Part shown: positions 37,123-47,900 of the stretch, piece by piece
Layout of the letters: each line of letters opens with the position of its first letter
How positions within the stretch are numbered: the first letter of the stretch is position 1
DNA from: Adiantum capillus-veneris
Lineage: Eukaryota > Streptophyta > Polypodiopsida > Polypodiales > Pteridaceae
NCBI GenBank assembly: GCA_014529385.2
Contig: CM043959.1
Location: 57,390,753 to 57,454,752, forward strand
Length of the DNA stretch: 64,000 nucleotides
Direction: 5' to 3'
Program-made: the position numbers and the translations under genes
The notes under the pieces: model-generated
What the model saw: only the letters and a program-made list of their open reading frames with translations
What the model was told of the DNA's origin: nothing
Database searches by the model: none

Positions 37123-37527
37123 TGTTGGGTCCAAGCCCTTGTCGGTCAGCCCGTGGGAAAGCCTTCTTACTCGCCATGGCTCCTCGGTGGCACCCACCAT
37201 AGCCCAAGGTTGCAACAACTGGTATCAGAGCCTGCCCTCCGGCCTCCGCTCGACTCGAAGAAGCTCTGTGGGAACCGTGGTTTGCAGAGGAAAGAAGAGG
37301 GTCATCTCCTGTCACAAAAGTGTGATTTCTTGCACTGGATAGAATTGCGTGGCCCTACAGAGCATGTTTCGTCACAGAATGCTGGCCTAATTTTGTTTCG
37401 AACGCTCTGTAGCAAACTACGCAGGCGCAGGTGACGAGTTCGCTGCTGGAAGTTTTTCATTGAAATATTACCTTAGTGTTCATACACAAGGTTTCTATTT
37501 TTTGCATTCGTCCAACCTGTCCATCTC

Positions 37528-38046
37528 TTGGTCGCCTCTATGCAAGAGATGCTTCTCACCGGTGTGCACTGCGTGGTACATCCGGATAGAATGCACAAGC
37601 CGAGCAACTATACTTTACTGATATTCAAACACTTTGCATTAGATAATTGTTTTCGACAACATCTGCTTCTACACATCTTTTGTGAATTCATAGTATGGTT
37701 TGTAATTCAAAGACCGATTCTCAAAATCAAATGGAAAAGAAATTTGTTGAAATTTTCTTTTTACACCAAAACTTGGGTCGCAATGACGGAGATGGAAGAT
37801 TTGGGTGATGATGACGACACTAGGTGCGACAGTTTTGGCACCAAGCTCCATGCAACGAAGATTTATGGGTACGTATTTGATCAATGCATGCAAGATAGCT
37901 TCAATCCCAGGACGTATGAATATGGCAACTCTTTGAAGACTAGGTTAACAGTCGTTTTTTACCAATTTAGTGTCATAAGTATGTTTGTTGGTTTTGTCTA
38001 TTGTCAAAAACAATCATATATTGCTTGTCAAAAGCCTTGTTTTTAG
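37528..38046 (+). CDS. Open reading frame inside the small LTR element, doubtful
   Basis: 172 codons, ATG to stop, without a recognised domain. An acidic patch (EMEDLGDDDD) is the only feature. It does not resemble copia gag. It may be captured host sequence or chance; low confidence that it is a gene. Confidence 0.2.
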   Translation: MVASMQEMLLTGVHCVVHPDRMHKPSNYTLLIFKHFALDNCFRQHLLLHIFCEFIVWFVIQRPILKIKWKRNLLKFSFYTKTWVAMTEMEDLGDDDDTRCDSFGTKLHATKIYGYVFDQCMQDSFNPRTYEYGNSLKTRLTVVFYQFSVISMFVGFVYCQKQSYIACQKPCF

Positions 38047-38558
38047 CTTATCAAATGTCACTTGCAACCATGTCCAAATTTTGTACGGGATATAGACATT
38101 GCCATCCATAAATGGTAAGACCTCCCATTTTGTCAGTTCTCAGCCTGTTGTTTTCACTTCTCATGAGGTTATTGGGTACACCTTAAACCCAAGGTTTGGT
38201 AGTGAACCAAAAACTCCATTTGGTAGCTAAATATTTTGGCCTACACCCTATCTGTTCAAGGGGGGGTTACTCATCTAGCACCAGGTTATGGATACACCAT
38301 AAATCCTTGGTTGTGAGAGAACCTAAAACTCACGGTTGCCGAGTATACCAAAAACTCGAGGTATCATGAGAGGGTCGGGATTGAGGGGGGGATTGTTGGG
38401 TCCAAGCCCTTGTCGATCAGCCCGTGGGAAAGTCTCTTATAGGCATGCAGTAGAAAGATCAATTAAGTCAAGTTTTGCATGGTTTTTGTAGCTTTATATA
38501 CATTGTAAGCTCTCTCAATAAGTGAATATAGCGTATTATTTTTATTCATACTGTGTCG

Positions 38559-38560
<2 letters not shown>

Positions 38561-38633
<73 letters not shown>
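38561..38633. repeat. (CT)n microsatellite within the right LTR
   Basis: 73-bp CT array inside the 303-bp LTR. It is absent from the 95-bp left LTR. Confidence 0.97.
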
Positions 38634-38637
<4 letters not shown>

Positions 38638-38701
38638 ACGCCTTCTTACTCGCCATGGCTCCTCGGTGGCACCCACCATAGCCCAAGGTTGCAACACCTG
38701 C

Positions 38702-40149
38702 ACCTTTCTCTGCCTCCGCCTCGTTTGAACCTATCCATACATGGCATCTAGGCCTAAAGGTACATAAAGAGACCTAACTCATAAGAGATAATTCTAATGA
38801 TCTTGCTATATGTATATTATTAGAATGCATTAATAAAATACATACTTGGAGGTACTCTAAAGAGATAGCTATTGGTCACACTGAAAAGTAAGCCATATAA
38901 GTTAAATATTTGCAATCATTTGGTTAATGTCATTCAAGTCAAATTTATTGCATAAACAAAATTAAGGAAAGGATGATAATCAAATTTAGTGTAATCACCA
39001 ACTAGAAATTATAGCAAAATGACTGCTTGAATAAAATTTAGTCAAGTGAAATAATTCTTCTACTAAATCTAGCACTAATTAAACTTATACTAGTAGTTGA
39101 CACGTAATGAATATATTAATGACTCAATGTGATATCATGATTAAGCATGTTGATTCCCGTTATGATCATAAAGAATAATGTCGTGATTGATACCTGGAAA
39201 AATTTCATAAAGACCTATATGGCTAGTTTTAAAACTAAATCTAGTCAGTGTGAGGAAAAAATCATGAAATAGAAAGAAGGAAGATTTTTCTTATCAATTT
39301 AGTTAAAAATTAAAAGTTTTTATGCAATTTAATGGTTACCCCAAGTGGATGAAGAAGGGTGATCATTGTATAGAATCCACGCTATCATATAATGCTCTCT
39401 CAAGAAGATTGGCCCTCTCTTGTTTGCTTCAAACCCCTAATTCCTACGACAAGATCTATAAGCATACAGTTGAAAAAATCTATGAGGGAGCCTTGCAATG
39501 CATGAAGGCATGAAAATTTTTTATGCCATGAATTGTCAATAGTTAATTTTTATTAAGGGCAATTAGACTTCAATTCAAGATGTTGGATCTGTGTCAAAAA
39601 ATTATTGATCAAAAGAATCCTATAAGCTTAGAATGTAGTGCTATAATTGAGATGAGACTCATGTATACGTGCTTGGTTGCTTTGCCTTGAAAGAAAGTAA
39701 TGTAAGAGTGTTTTTGTATGGGTGTAAGTTGAATCCATAATGATTGTGTAGTAGGTATCACTACCCTTGATGGGTATCAATGTTCAAGAAAAGTGTGCAT
39801 CAACTTGTAATCGTGCCACTTTGAAATCCAAAAATTCTCATTAATAGTAAGTGGGAAAGCTAAAAGACTGCCTAGATTTTGAGGAAAATAGTGTATAATT
39901 ATTAGCTCAACTTCATAATTTCCACTTGGAAGGTCCCCATAATCCCCATGTTTGGGTGATACGTGTATCCATTCCGTGTGGTGAATTGATGCTTCAATAA
40001 GTGATGGTCAATATCTAAGACTATTGATAAAGCAAAATCAACTTTATACTAGTAGAAATAATTTTTGAGGGATCAATTCAATAGAAACTAGCATGGTAGT
40101 GTATGGGTGGTGGTAAGTGGCTATCTAGGTCATTACTATCCTACAACAA
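38702..40149. other. Non-coding stretch
   Basis: A+T-rich sequence with only short chance frames; no repeat partner was identified in the window. Confidence 0.35.
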
Positions 40150-40429
40150 TGTTAGACCTATGGGTCAACAACACGACATAACTCAACAAAGCCTTATTTT
40201 TTGAGAGTTATGAAATGCTATAGATTATGGTTAAAAACATCATTTGTAATAAGTAGCTAGTTTAGTTGCAGAAGGCGGGGTGCGATGGCACTTCTAGATT
40301 GTACATACAAAGACATTTTACCCCTTGAACTCTATTTTAGGTTTAACCTATGGTGGCCTTAGTATATAAGGTACCTAGATCATTTTGTAAAGAGAACTTT
40401 TATCATAATCAAGTTTTGAAGCTACCGTC

Positions 40430-40519
<90 letters not shown>

Positions 40520-41106
40520 CTTCCTGGCACTACTCCCCGCTCATCCATCACATTGGAGATCTGACTGCACCATCATGCTAAGCTCGGCAAGAGCTACACA
40601 TCAATGCCAAGCATTCCTCACAGAATAGAGTACGTGTGCTCACACATTTACAATCTATTTGTGGTCGAGTGTATCAAACGATGTCTGTTTTCTACGTGCA
40701 AGTAGTCATTAGAATTGTGGAGACATAAGCTATGTTTAGGTACTCAGAAACTTCAGTTTCAAGCACTTTATAATTTCATCTATGTCTTTCTACGTGTTTT
40801 CCGTAGATGGGTCTTGAGTGAGGGTTTTGAGTCTAGAAGCTTTGGGACAGGTGTATCCTTGTGAGGGGATGGTGCTCCTTAAGTTTCATACGATCTTGGC
40901 ATGGTTTGGTGAATTTCCTTTTGTTTGCGTGTATGTGGGTTGGGTGGTGTAGTGGAGAGCAGTGAGATTCCTGATTGTGGTTTAGTTGGCCTTCCAAAGT
41001 GTTGTATGCATGGGATGGTCTCAACCTGACAAGCTAAAGAGATTGCCTCCATGTGCATATTGTGTCATATGTGTCCTCAATTGACATTATGTTTATCTAG
41101 GTTGTG
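40150..41106 (+). repeat. Solo LTR-like copy
   Basis: It starts TGTTAGACCTATGGGTCAACA and is collinear over about 950 bp with the reverse of 63035-63951. Shared segments include AGTTGCAGAAG, CTATGGTGGCCTTAGTATAT and GGACAGGTGTATCCT. No internal coding sequence follows and no primer site is adjacent, so a solo LTR (or a truncated end) is most likely. The right boundary near 41106 is only where similarity stops; no target duplication was found. A (GT)n(GA)n tract (40432-40516) has expanded within it; the other copy has only a short GA run there. Confidence 0.75.
40432..40516. repeat. (GT)n(GA)n compound microsatellite
   Basis: GT array to about 40468, then GA to 40516, inside the LTR-like copy. 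Confidence 0.97.
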
Positions 41107-41339
41107 ATGCATGCACTTTATAGGTGTTGTGATGAAAAACCCCATATGATGTGCAGGAGTAGCTTTAGGTTAGTGATTTGATTGTGATCTAGAGCTATCA
41201 TTGATTTATTTGTTGAAGTTCTTGTTTGTATTCATGATCTCTGAAAAATCTACTTTTGAGGAAAAAATGCTATAAACATCTTTCTATGGACATTTTTTCA
41301 TGACTGACTGATGCCGTGCATATAAGAGAGCATTTGCAA

Positions 41340-43230
41340 GGGGTTTGTGAAGAGAAATTGAAATTCTATAAACTTGGACAAATGTCTCAAGAGGCATATG
41401 GAAACCAAATTTGAAAATTTTGACTAGACCAGAGTGTTCAAAAGGGGGGTTTTACCCTAGGTACACACTGAGACTAGAGTTTTGACCAACTCTTGACACC
41501 CAAAAGACAAAAGCCGGAGTGTTAGAAATGGGAAATAGAAAAACTTGTGATTTTGAGCACATTTTTGCATGAAAATTGGTAGAGGTGCTTGAGACTTGGG
41601 GATGCCTATGAATGAATTCTGTCCAAAAATTCATTAACAGACTCATATGCGTATGATGTCTGAGGGATGATTCTGGTAGCAAATTTGAACTTTTGACATT
41701 ATACCCATCTTCTGCATGTTGTGTTGAGCGCATATACCAAATCTCATTTCATTTGGGCTTATAGATTGAGTTTTGAGGGGACTTTACTCTTTCGGGGATT
41801 TCCTTGTCAAAAAGTGGTGATTTTGTCCAATTTTGACACCCAAAATTTTCTTTGAGCACATATTCTTGTTGTACATACCAAGGGGCACCTCTGGTAGAAA
41901 CAGAACTGAATTTTGACCACCTAGACATCATACGCTTATGATGTCTTAGAGGCCAAATTTGAGGTCAAAAGTTACATTTGAGTGCACCCTTGTAATCTAC
42001 AACATTTAGGCCAAATTTCATCAAATTTGAAGCATTTTTGGGCTTGCAAAGACCATAGACGCATCTAGGCAAAGTGATTGCTTGAATTGATCATAGCTTG
42101 CACAAAAAGTGGTCAAATTCAATTTCAAAAGTTGTTGTGAGTTGCCAATGTAGTGAGGAACCTCTGAAGTGAAAGTCACTTCAATCTGACCAGTTAGACA
42201 TCATATGTGTATGATGTCTAAAGGGAACTTTTAGGGACCAAAATTGACATTTGAGCTTACCAGGGTGTTTAGCACCACAAGACAAGCTTACAGACCAAAT
42301 TTCATCCGATTCTGAGTACATGGACATCATACGCGTATGATGTCTCAAGGCAAAATGTGACAGTCCAATTGCACTTTTGACTACATAGGGGGTTGGGAAA
42401 TGATGTGTTAATCTTGCTTGCAAAATTTCAACTCATTTGGACACCTACTTTTACATTTAAAGAGATTTTTTCATATACAAGAAGGTAAAGGTGAAAAAGT
42501 AGTGATTTTGAGCAATTTTGACATCCATAATTTGTTGTGATCACATATTCTTATTGTATGCAAGGAGTACCTTGAGTAGAAATCTAAGTGAAATCTGAGC
42601 CAAAAGACATCATATGCGCATGATGTCTTAGAGGCAAGATCTGGGTCAAATCAGACATCTGAGTATACCTTAGTGTCCTAGAGCATAAAAGAAGTCCATA
42701 GCCAAAATTTCATTGAATTTGGAGCACTTTTGGGCTAAAAACTTCCAAAAGACAGAGTTGGGCAAGATTTATGCTGAATTGGCCATAGCTTTTACAAAAA
42801 GTGTTCAAATTGAATTTTGAAAGTTGTTGAGAGTTTCTTGAGTGATAAGGAGTCAATGGGACAAAACTCACTCCATTTTTCCACAAAAGACATCATATGC
42901 GTATGATGTCTCAAGTGCCAAATTAGAGGTCAAAAGTTACATCTGAGCTCATAGAAGAGTTTGCCATCACAAAATAGACCTAGAGACCAAGTTTCATTCA
43001 ACTTGGATCACTTTTGGCTTAGTAAACCTTCCCGAGAAATTGTAGACAACCAAACAGAAAAAGGACTGATAGACCTAAGTATAAGTGGCAGAATCACAAA
43101 TTGAGACTTGGAGTGGTTAGAGTACATTAAGGAGAGTCTACAGTTAAAGTTTGGAGCAATTCTGAGTCAGGAGACATCATACGCGCATGAATTCTCCAGG
43201 CACAGATTGACAGTTTTGGCCATAATTTGA
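41340..43230. repeat. Tandem array of ~280-bp units with a CATACGCGTATG palindrome
   Basis: The palindromic core GACATCATACGCGTATGATG (allowing changes) recurs near 41644, 41927, 42189, 42325, 42605, 42889 and 43163. Spacings are about 283, 262, 136, 280, 284 and 274 bp. Between cores the units share phrases such as CCAAATTTCAT-x-CAA-TTTGG, GTTGTTGAGAGTT-type and TCAAAAGTTACAT. Units are diverged, so the array is old. No coding sequence is credible: the repeated RHHTHMM-type peptides on the minus strand are the palindrome translated. Confidence 0.8.
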
Positions 43231-44285
43231 GGTTCCAATAGCGGATTCAAAAACTTTTTTTAATCAAAACGAAGCTGAAGAGTAGTTCTACAAGATTCAA
43301 CGTCCAAAAAAACGTCATTTAAGGCCTCAAAATTCATCCAAAAGTTAGGGATGTCTAAAACTCACAAACTAAGAGAATTGTGAGAAAACAGTTTTGCAGT
43401 TTTGGACATATTTTTGACTTTTCCCTAACCAAAGCACTTGAGCACATTGGAGTAAGTTTTCTTACATCAAGCTAGATATATTAAGCCCAAAGATCATGTC
43501 CTCTTTAGAGTCAAACTCAACTTACATAAGCTTCGAGATCCCAGCAATAGAGGAGGGTTTAAGCATGTATTGGTGGTACCACTATTTCACTTTTTGGGGT
43601 ACCACCAAGAGACTACTTTCTAAAGGAATTTGTGATAAATTCAAAAAAGAAAAGGGGAATTTTTAAATGTTAATGGCCTTAGTAGTTGGAAGGGCCATTG
43701 ATTGTAGGGAGAGGCGTCTCAGTCATCATTTCAAGGTATGCATGATGTGACTTGTCATAGGACGACGTCGACGTTAACTTTTCCCGTGTGCCAGGTGATC
43801 TCCTTGAGCTTTGAAAAAAACGCTCGTCTCATTCACTCGCACCTCTGTTCTGCTAGACTGAGAAGGTAAAACCTACTACTGCTGAGGTTTGTAGACGTCT
43901 CATTCACTCTTGCCTCTGCTCAGGCAGACTGAGAAGGTTAACCTACTGCTGTTTTGAACTGTTAAGGTTTCCATGTCTGCATGTGCCGTTTTTCTACTGC
44001 TTTTGAAGTGAAGCTTTGCATGCATCATGAATACTGTAGCACTTGGAGCTACAGGTATGCATGCATTAGTCTTTCTCCTTGTGCTTAGAAGGCATGCATC
44101 CTTTTCGCAAACAGAGGCCGCCAGTCATGCTCATAAATATTTGCATGTCCCGTTTTGCCTGTCGCTTACCAAAGTCACGCTTTGCATGCATCGTACTGTA
44201 GCACTTGGATTTGTAGGCATTAGTCTTTCTATACATGCTCATAAGCTCATCCTTTTTACTATACAGTCAAGCTGTAGGCTGCAAG
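43231..44285 (+). promoter_or_regulatory. Upstream region of a decayed gene, with two imperfect duplications
   Basis: No coding sequence is seen. A segment with TCATTCACTC...CAGACTGAGAAGGT occurs twice (about 43838-43880 and 43907-43950). CTTTGCATGCATC...ACTGTAGCACTTGGA...GCATTAGTCTTTCT also occurs twice (about 44013-44075 and 44179-44232). It lies before the first readable exon of the plus-strand gene (ATG at 44286) and may be its promoter and 5' untranslated region; this is inferred from position. Confidence 0.35.
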
Positions 44286-44646
44286 ATGAAGTCACCTGCA
44301 CGCGGTTTACCAAGGCACAAGATCGAGAAGGGCACAATGTCTGAACCTGAACTTCAAGATCAAACCCCTCCAACCAATGAGCTCACGATGCGAAGCAACC
44401 CATCAAAAGTGGAGGTAAAGCCTCTACCTAGCACTCTAGAATGTGTTGCATCCAACTCGAAGCTGTCAACAAAGTCATTGAAAGGTATGCATGTGTATGT
44501 TTTGCATTGTTTTTCTCCATTGCTTCAATGTTTGCAAAGTTGTGCTTGCAGCATTGGAGTACCCACGGCTATCATGATTTTGCTTCTTGATCGAGTAACT
44601 GCATGACGAGAACGAGATCAGCCTAGAGGGAAAGCTGTCTAAAGAG

Positions 44647-44838
44647 TGAAGGAGTACAAGCGGAAGTGCGACGCGAGAGAGAGTGCGAGAAGAAGAGCAC
44701 GACGATATGGTGAACTCACTCTACTGTAATGTGTAGAGCATAGTGAGTTCTTATTAGGTTTTTACAAAAGAATATGTGTACATACCTGGCGGCCCGCCCA
44801 CTTACCTGGGCGACCACATTGGGCTTTATACCCCAACA
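44647..44838 (-). repeat. 3' LTR of the young copia element
   Basis: 192 bp, three A/G differences from the 5' LTR at 49411-49602, all within the first 75 bases of the plus-strand orientation. Confidence 0.95.
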
Positions 44839-44927
44839 ATCTCCCACTTAAAGTCCAATGTGGTACTTTAAGTGTGAGAGAAGCTACTATACAAGCTAAT
44901 ATACAAGAGATGTAGAGAAGTGATGTA

Positions 44928-47900
44928 CTACCCTACACCTAACTGCTTGCGAAAATGTGCAAAGCTCTCTGAGGGAAGTCCTTTTGTAAGTAGATCAGCA
45001 GGATTTTCTGTGGTGTGAACTTTGACAAGCTGAAGTTGCTTATCCTCGAGCATTTCCCTGATGAAATGATACTTCACATCCACATGCTTTGTCTTTGAGT
45101 GATAAACTGGATTGCGAGCCAATTGTATAGCACTTTGACTATCACAATATAACACAGGCATCTCTTCTTTGATTCCCAAATCTGTTACTAGTCGATTAAG
45201 CCAAATTGATTCTTTGCATGCCTCTGATGCTGCAACATATTCAGCCTCTGTAGTAGACTGAGTAACACAATCTTGTAATCTAGAACGCCATGATACTGCT
45301 CCACCAGCCAATGTAAAGACATACCCTGACGTAGACCTTCGGTTGTCTAAGTCACCTGCATAATCTGAGTCTGTAAAACCCTTTACACTTAGCTCTTGAC
45401 TCCCATAGCATATACGCATACTCTTTGTAGCTTTCAGGTATCTCAATATTCCTTTCACTGCCTCCCAATTTTTCTTGCTTGGGTTCGACATGTATCGACT
45501 TACTACTCCCACTGCAAATGCAATGTCTGGGCGAGTAGCAATCATTGCATACATCAAACTACCCACTGCAGACGCATATGGAATCTTATCCATTTCAGCC
45601 TGTTCTTCCTCAGACACAGGACAATCTTGTTTGCTAAGTTTCACATATGGTGGCAGTGGAGCACTCAGTGCCTTTCCCTTCTCCATATTGAAACGTTGCA
45701 AAACCTTGTCAATATACTCTGTTTGAGATAACCAAATCAACTTCTTTGATCTGTCTCTCTCAATGCGCATACCAAGTATATGACTTGCCTCACCCATGTC
45801 TTTCATGTCAAACGATTTTGCCATCTTTGACTTCAAAGCTGAAATTTCTTCCAAGTGCTTGCCAGCAATCAACATGTCATCCACATACAAAATAAGGATC
45901 AGCCAACTGCCATCCTTAGCTTTCTTTGTATATAGATAGTGATCGAACTCACTACGTTTGTAGCCTTGAGAAAGCATAAACTTGTGGAATTTATGGTACC
46001 ATGCCCTCGATGATTGTTTTAAGCCATAAAGACTCTTTAACAACTGGCATACCCAATCTTCCTTGCCTTTCTCAACAAACCCTTCTGGCTGCTGCATGTA
46101 AATTTCCACATCTAAATCACCATGCAAGAACGTTGTCTTGACATCCATTTGGTGCAACACCAAATCTAATATGGCAACCAATGCAAGAAAGCATCTCAAT
46201 GTAGTCATCTTGACCACCGGAGAGAAGACTTCATCAAAGTCAATGCCTTGTTCTTGCTTAAAGCCCTTGGCAACAAGCCTTGCTTTGTACTTTGGCTGAC
46301 TATCATGAGCGGTGATCTTATACCTGTAAACCCATTTACAAGGTAGAGCCTTTTTGCCCGATGGTAATTTAACTAGCTTCCATGTCTGGTTTTTATGCAG
46401 AGCTGTCATCTTTGACTGCATGGCCAATTGCCAATTCCCGGAGTCCTTCATTTGCACTGCTTCCTTGTAACATGAAGGCTCATTGCAATCAGTCAACATG
46501 ACATAGTTCATAGATGGAACAAACCTATCAGGAGGTCGCGTGACACGTCCAGATCTACGCACAATAGGTGGCTCAGGCTCAACCACAACCTGTGGTTCCA
46601 CTCTATCCTGTCCTTGCTCCTCTTGAGCCCTGATATTTTGTCTTGTACGTGCAGGTCCATCTTCTTGGAAGACAACTCTTCTAATCTCCTCAACCCTCTC
46701 TGGTTTAGAATGATATTTGGATTCACTAAAGTGAACATCATTGCTACGGACAACCTTTCTGGATTCGGGATCCCAAAGTCTGTACCCCATCTCACCAGAA
46801 TTACCATAGCCTAGAAAGATGCACTTTCTACTCTTTGGCTCAAGTTTGTTCCTAAATTCCTTTGGAACATGAGTATATGCCTCACAGCCAAAGATTCTGA
46901 GATGCTTGTATGAGGGCATTTTGCCTGACCATACCATCTCTGGCACTGAATCCTTCTGCAAAACCTTGCTAGGAGATCTATTTACAAGATGAACAGCTGT
47001 TGATACAGCTTCAGCCCAAAACCCATTTGGCAGCTGTGCATTAGACAACATACTTCTGACCTTCTCTTGTATGGTCCTATTCATCCTCTCAGCAACACCA
47101 TTTTGAGGAGGATTGTAAGGAGCAGTAAGTTCACATTTTATACCTTTTGACTCACAAAAGTCCTGAAAGACCTTTGAAACATACTCTCCACCATTGTCAG
47201 TGCGTAAGCATTTAAGCTTCTTGCCACTCTGATTCTCCACAAGTGTCACAAACGTTTTGAAAACACTAAACGCTTCATCCTTGTGCTTGAGAAAGTAAAC
47301 CCATACTTTCCTCGAGTAATCATCTATAAATGTCATAAAGTAAGAAGCTCCCCCTAGAGATAGGTTAGGCATAGGTCCACACAAATCACTATGAACAAGT
47401 GCCAGCTGTGTATCTCTTCTACTGCTTCTATGCTTATGTGGCTGCTGTGTTTTCTTACCATACAGACAATGTTCACAAAATTCAAAATCATTAAATGAAA
47501 AGACAGGCAAATAACCAGAATGAGACAAGATTTCCATTCCCTTCTTGGACATATGTCCTAACCGGCTATGCCACAAAGAAACGTTCGGCTGCTCGGTTAC
47601 ATTGATTACATTTTTAGAGACATTTGATACATAAATCATGTAAAGTACTCCAGACTTTACTGCATGTGCTACTGTCATAGAACCCTTGGATATCTTCCAC
47701 ATGTTCTGTCCAAAAGTGGTGACGTAGCCAGCATCATCAAGTAAACCTGTGCTGATCAAGCTCTTTGTAATTGCGGGAACATGTCTCTCATTCTTCAGCG
47801 TGAAAGAAGATCCATTCTGAAACTTCAATTGAACATCTCCAACACCTAAGATCTCACATGTCTGCCCATTGCCTAGCCGAACATGATCTTTAGTGGTCAC

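Larger units (their letters stand above)
37123..38696 (+). mobile_element. Small non-autonomous copia-like LTR element (1574 bp)
   Basis: LTRs start TGTTGGGTCCAAGCCC and end AAGGTTGCAACA. The left is 95 bp (37123-37217) and the right 303 bp (38394-38696). A perfect 5-bp target duplication CCTGC flanks it (37118-37122, 38697-38701). The primer site TGGTATCAGAGC (37220-37231) is the exact plant initiator-Met type, and a purine tract GAGGGGGGGA (38383-38392) precedes the right LTR. The 1.18-kb interior has no gag or pol motif, so it must be mobilised in trans. The left LTR lacks about 208 bp present in the right one, including the (CT)n array and a TTTATATA segment. Confidence 0.9.

Noticed and set aside
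36830-37434. Overlapping open frames on both strands near 37 kb
   Set aside because: They cross an LTR and the primer site of the small LTR element, and show no domain; chance frames in G+C-richer sequence.
37118-38701. Tandem rather than flanking arrangement, because bases after the right LTR (CCTGC...GCCTCCGCCTCG) resemble those after the primer site
   Set aside because: The similarity is short, and the exact CCTGC on the left flank supports a normal insertion; kept only as a caution.
41452-42423. Minus-strand peptides with repeated RHHTHMM wording
   Set aside because: They arise only from translating the recurrent palindrome; no continuous coding sequence and no family match.
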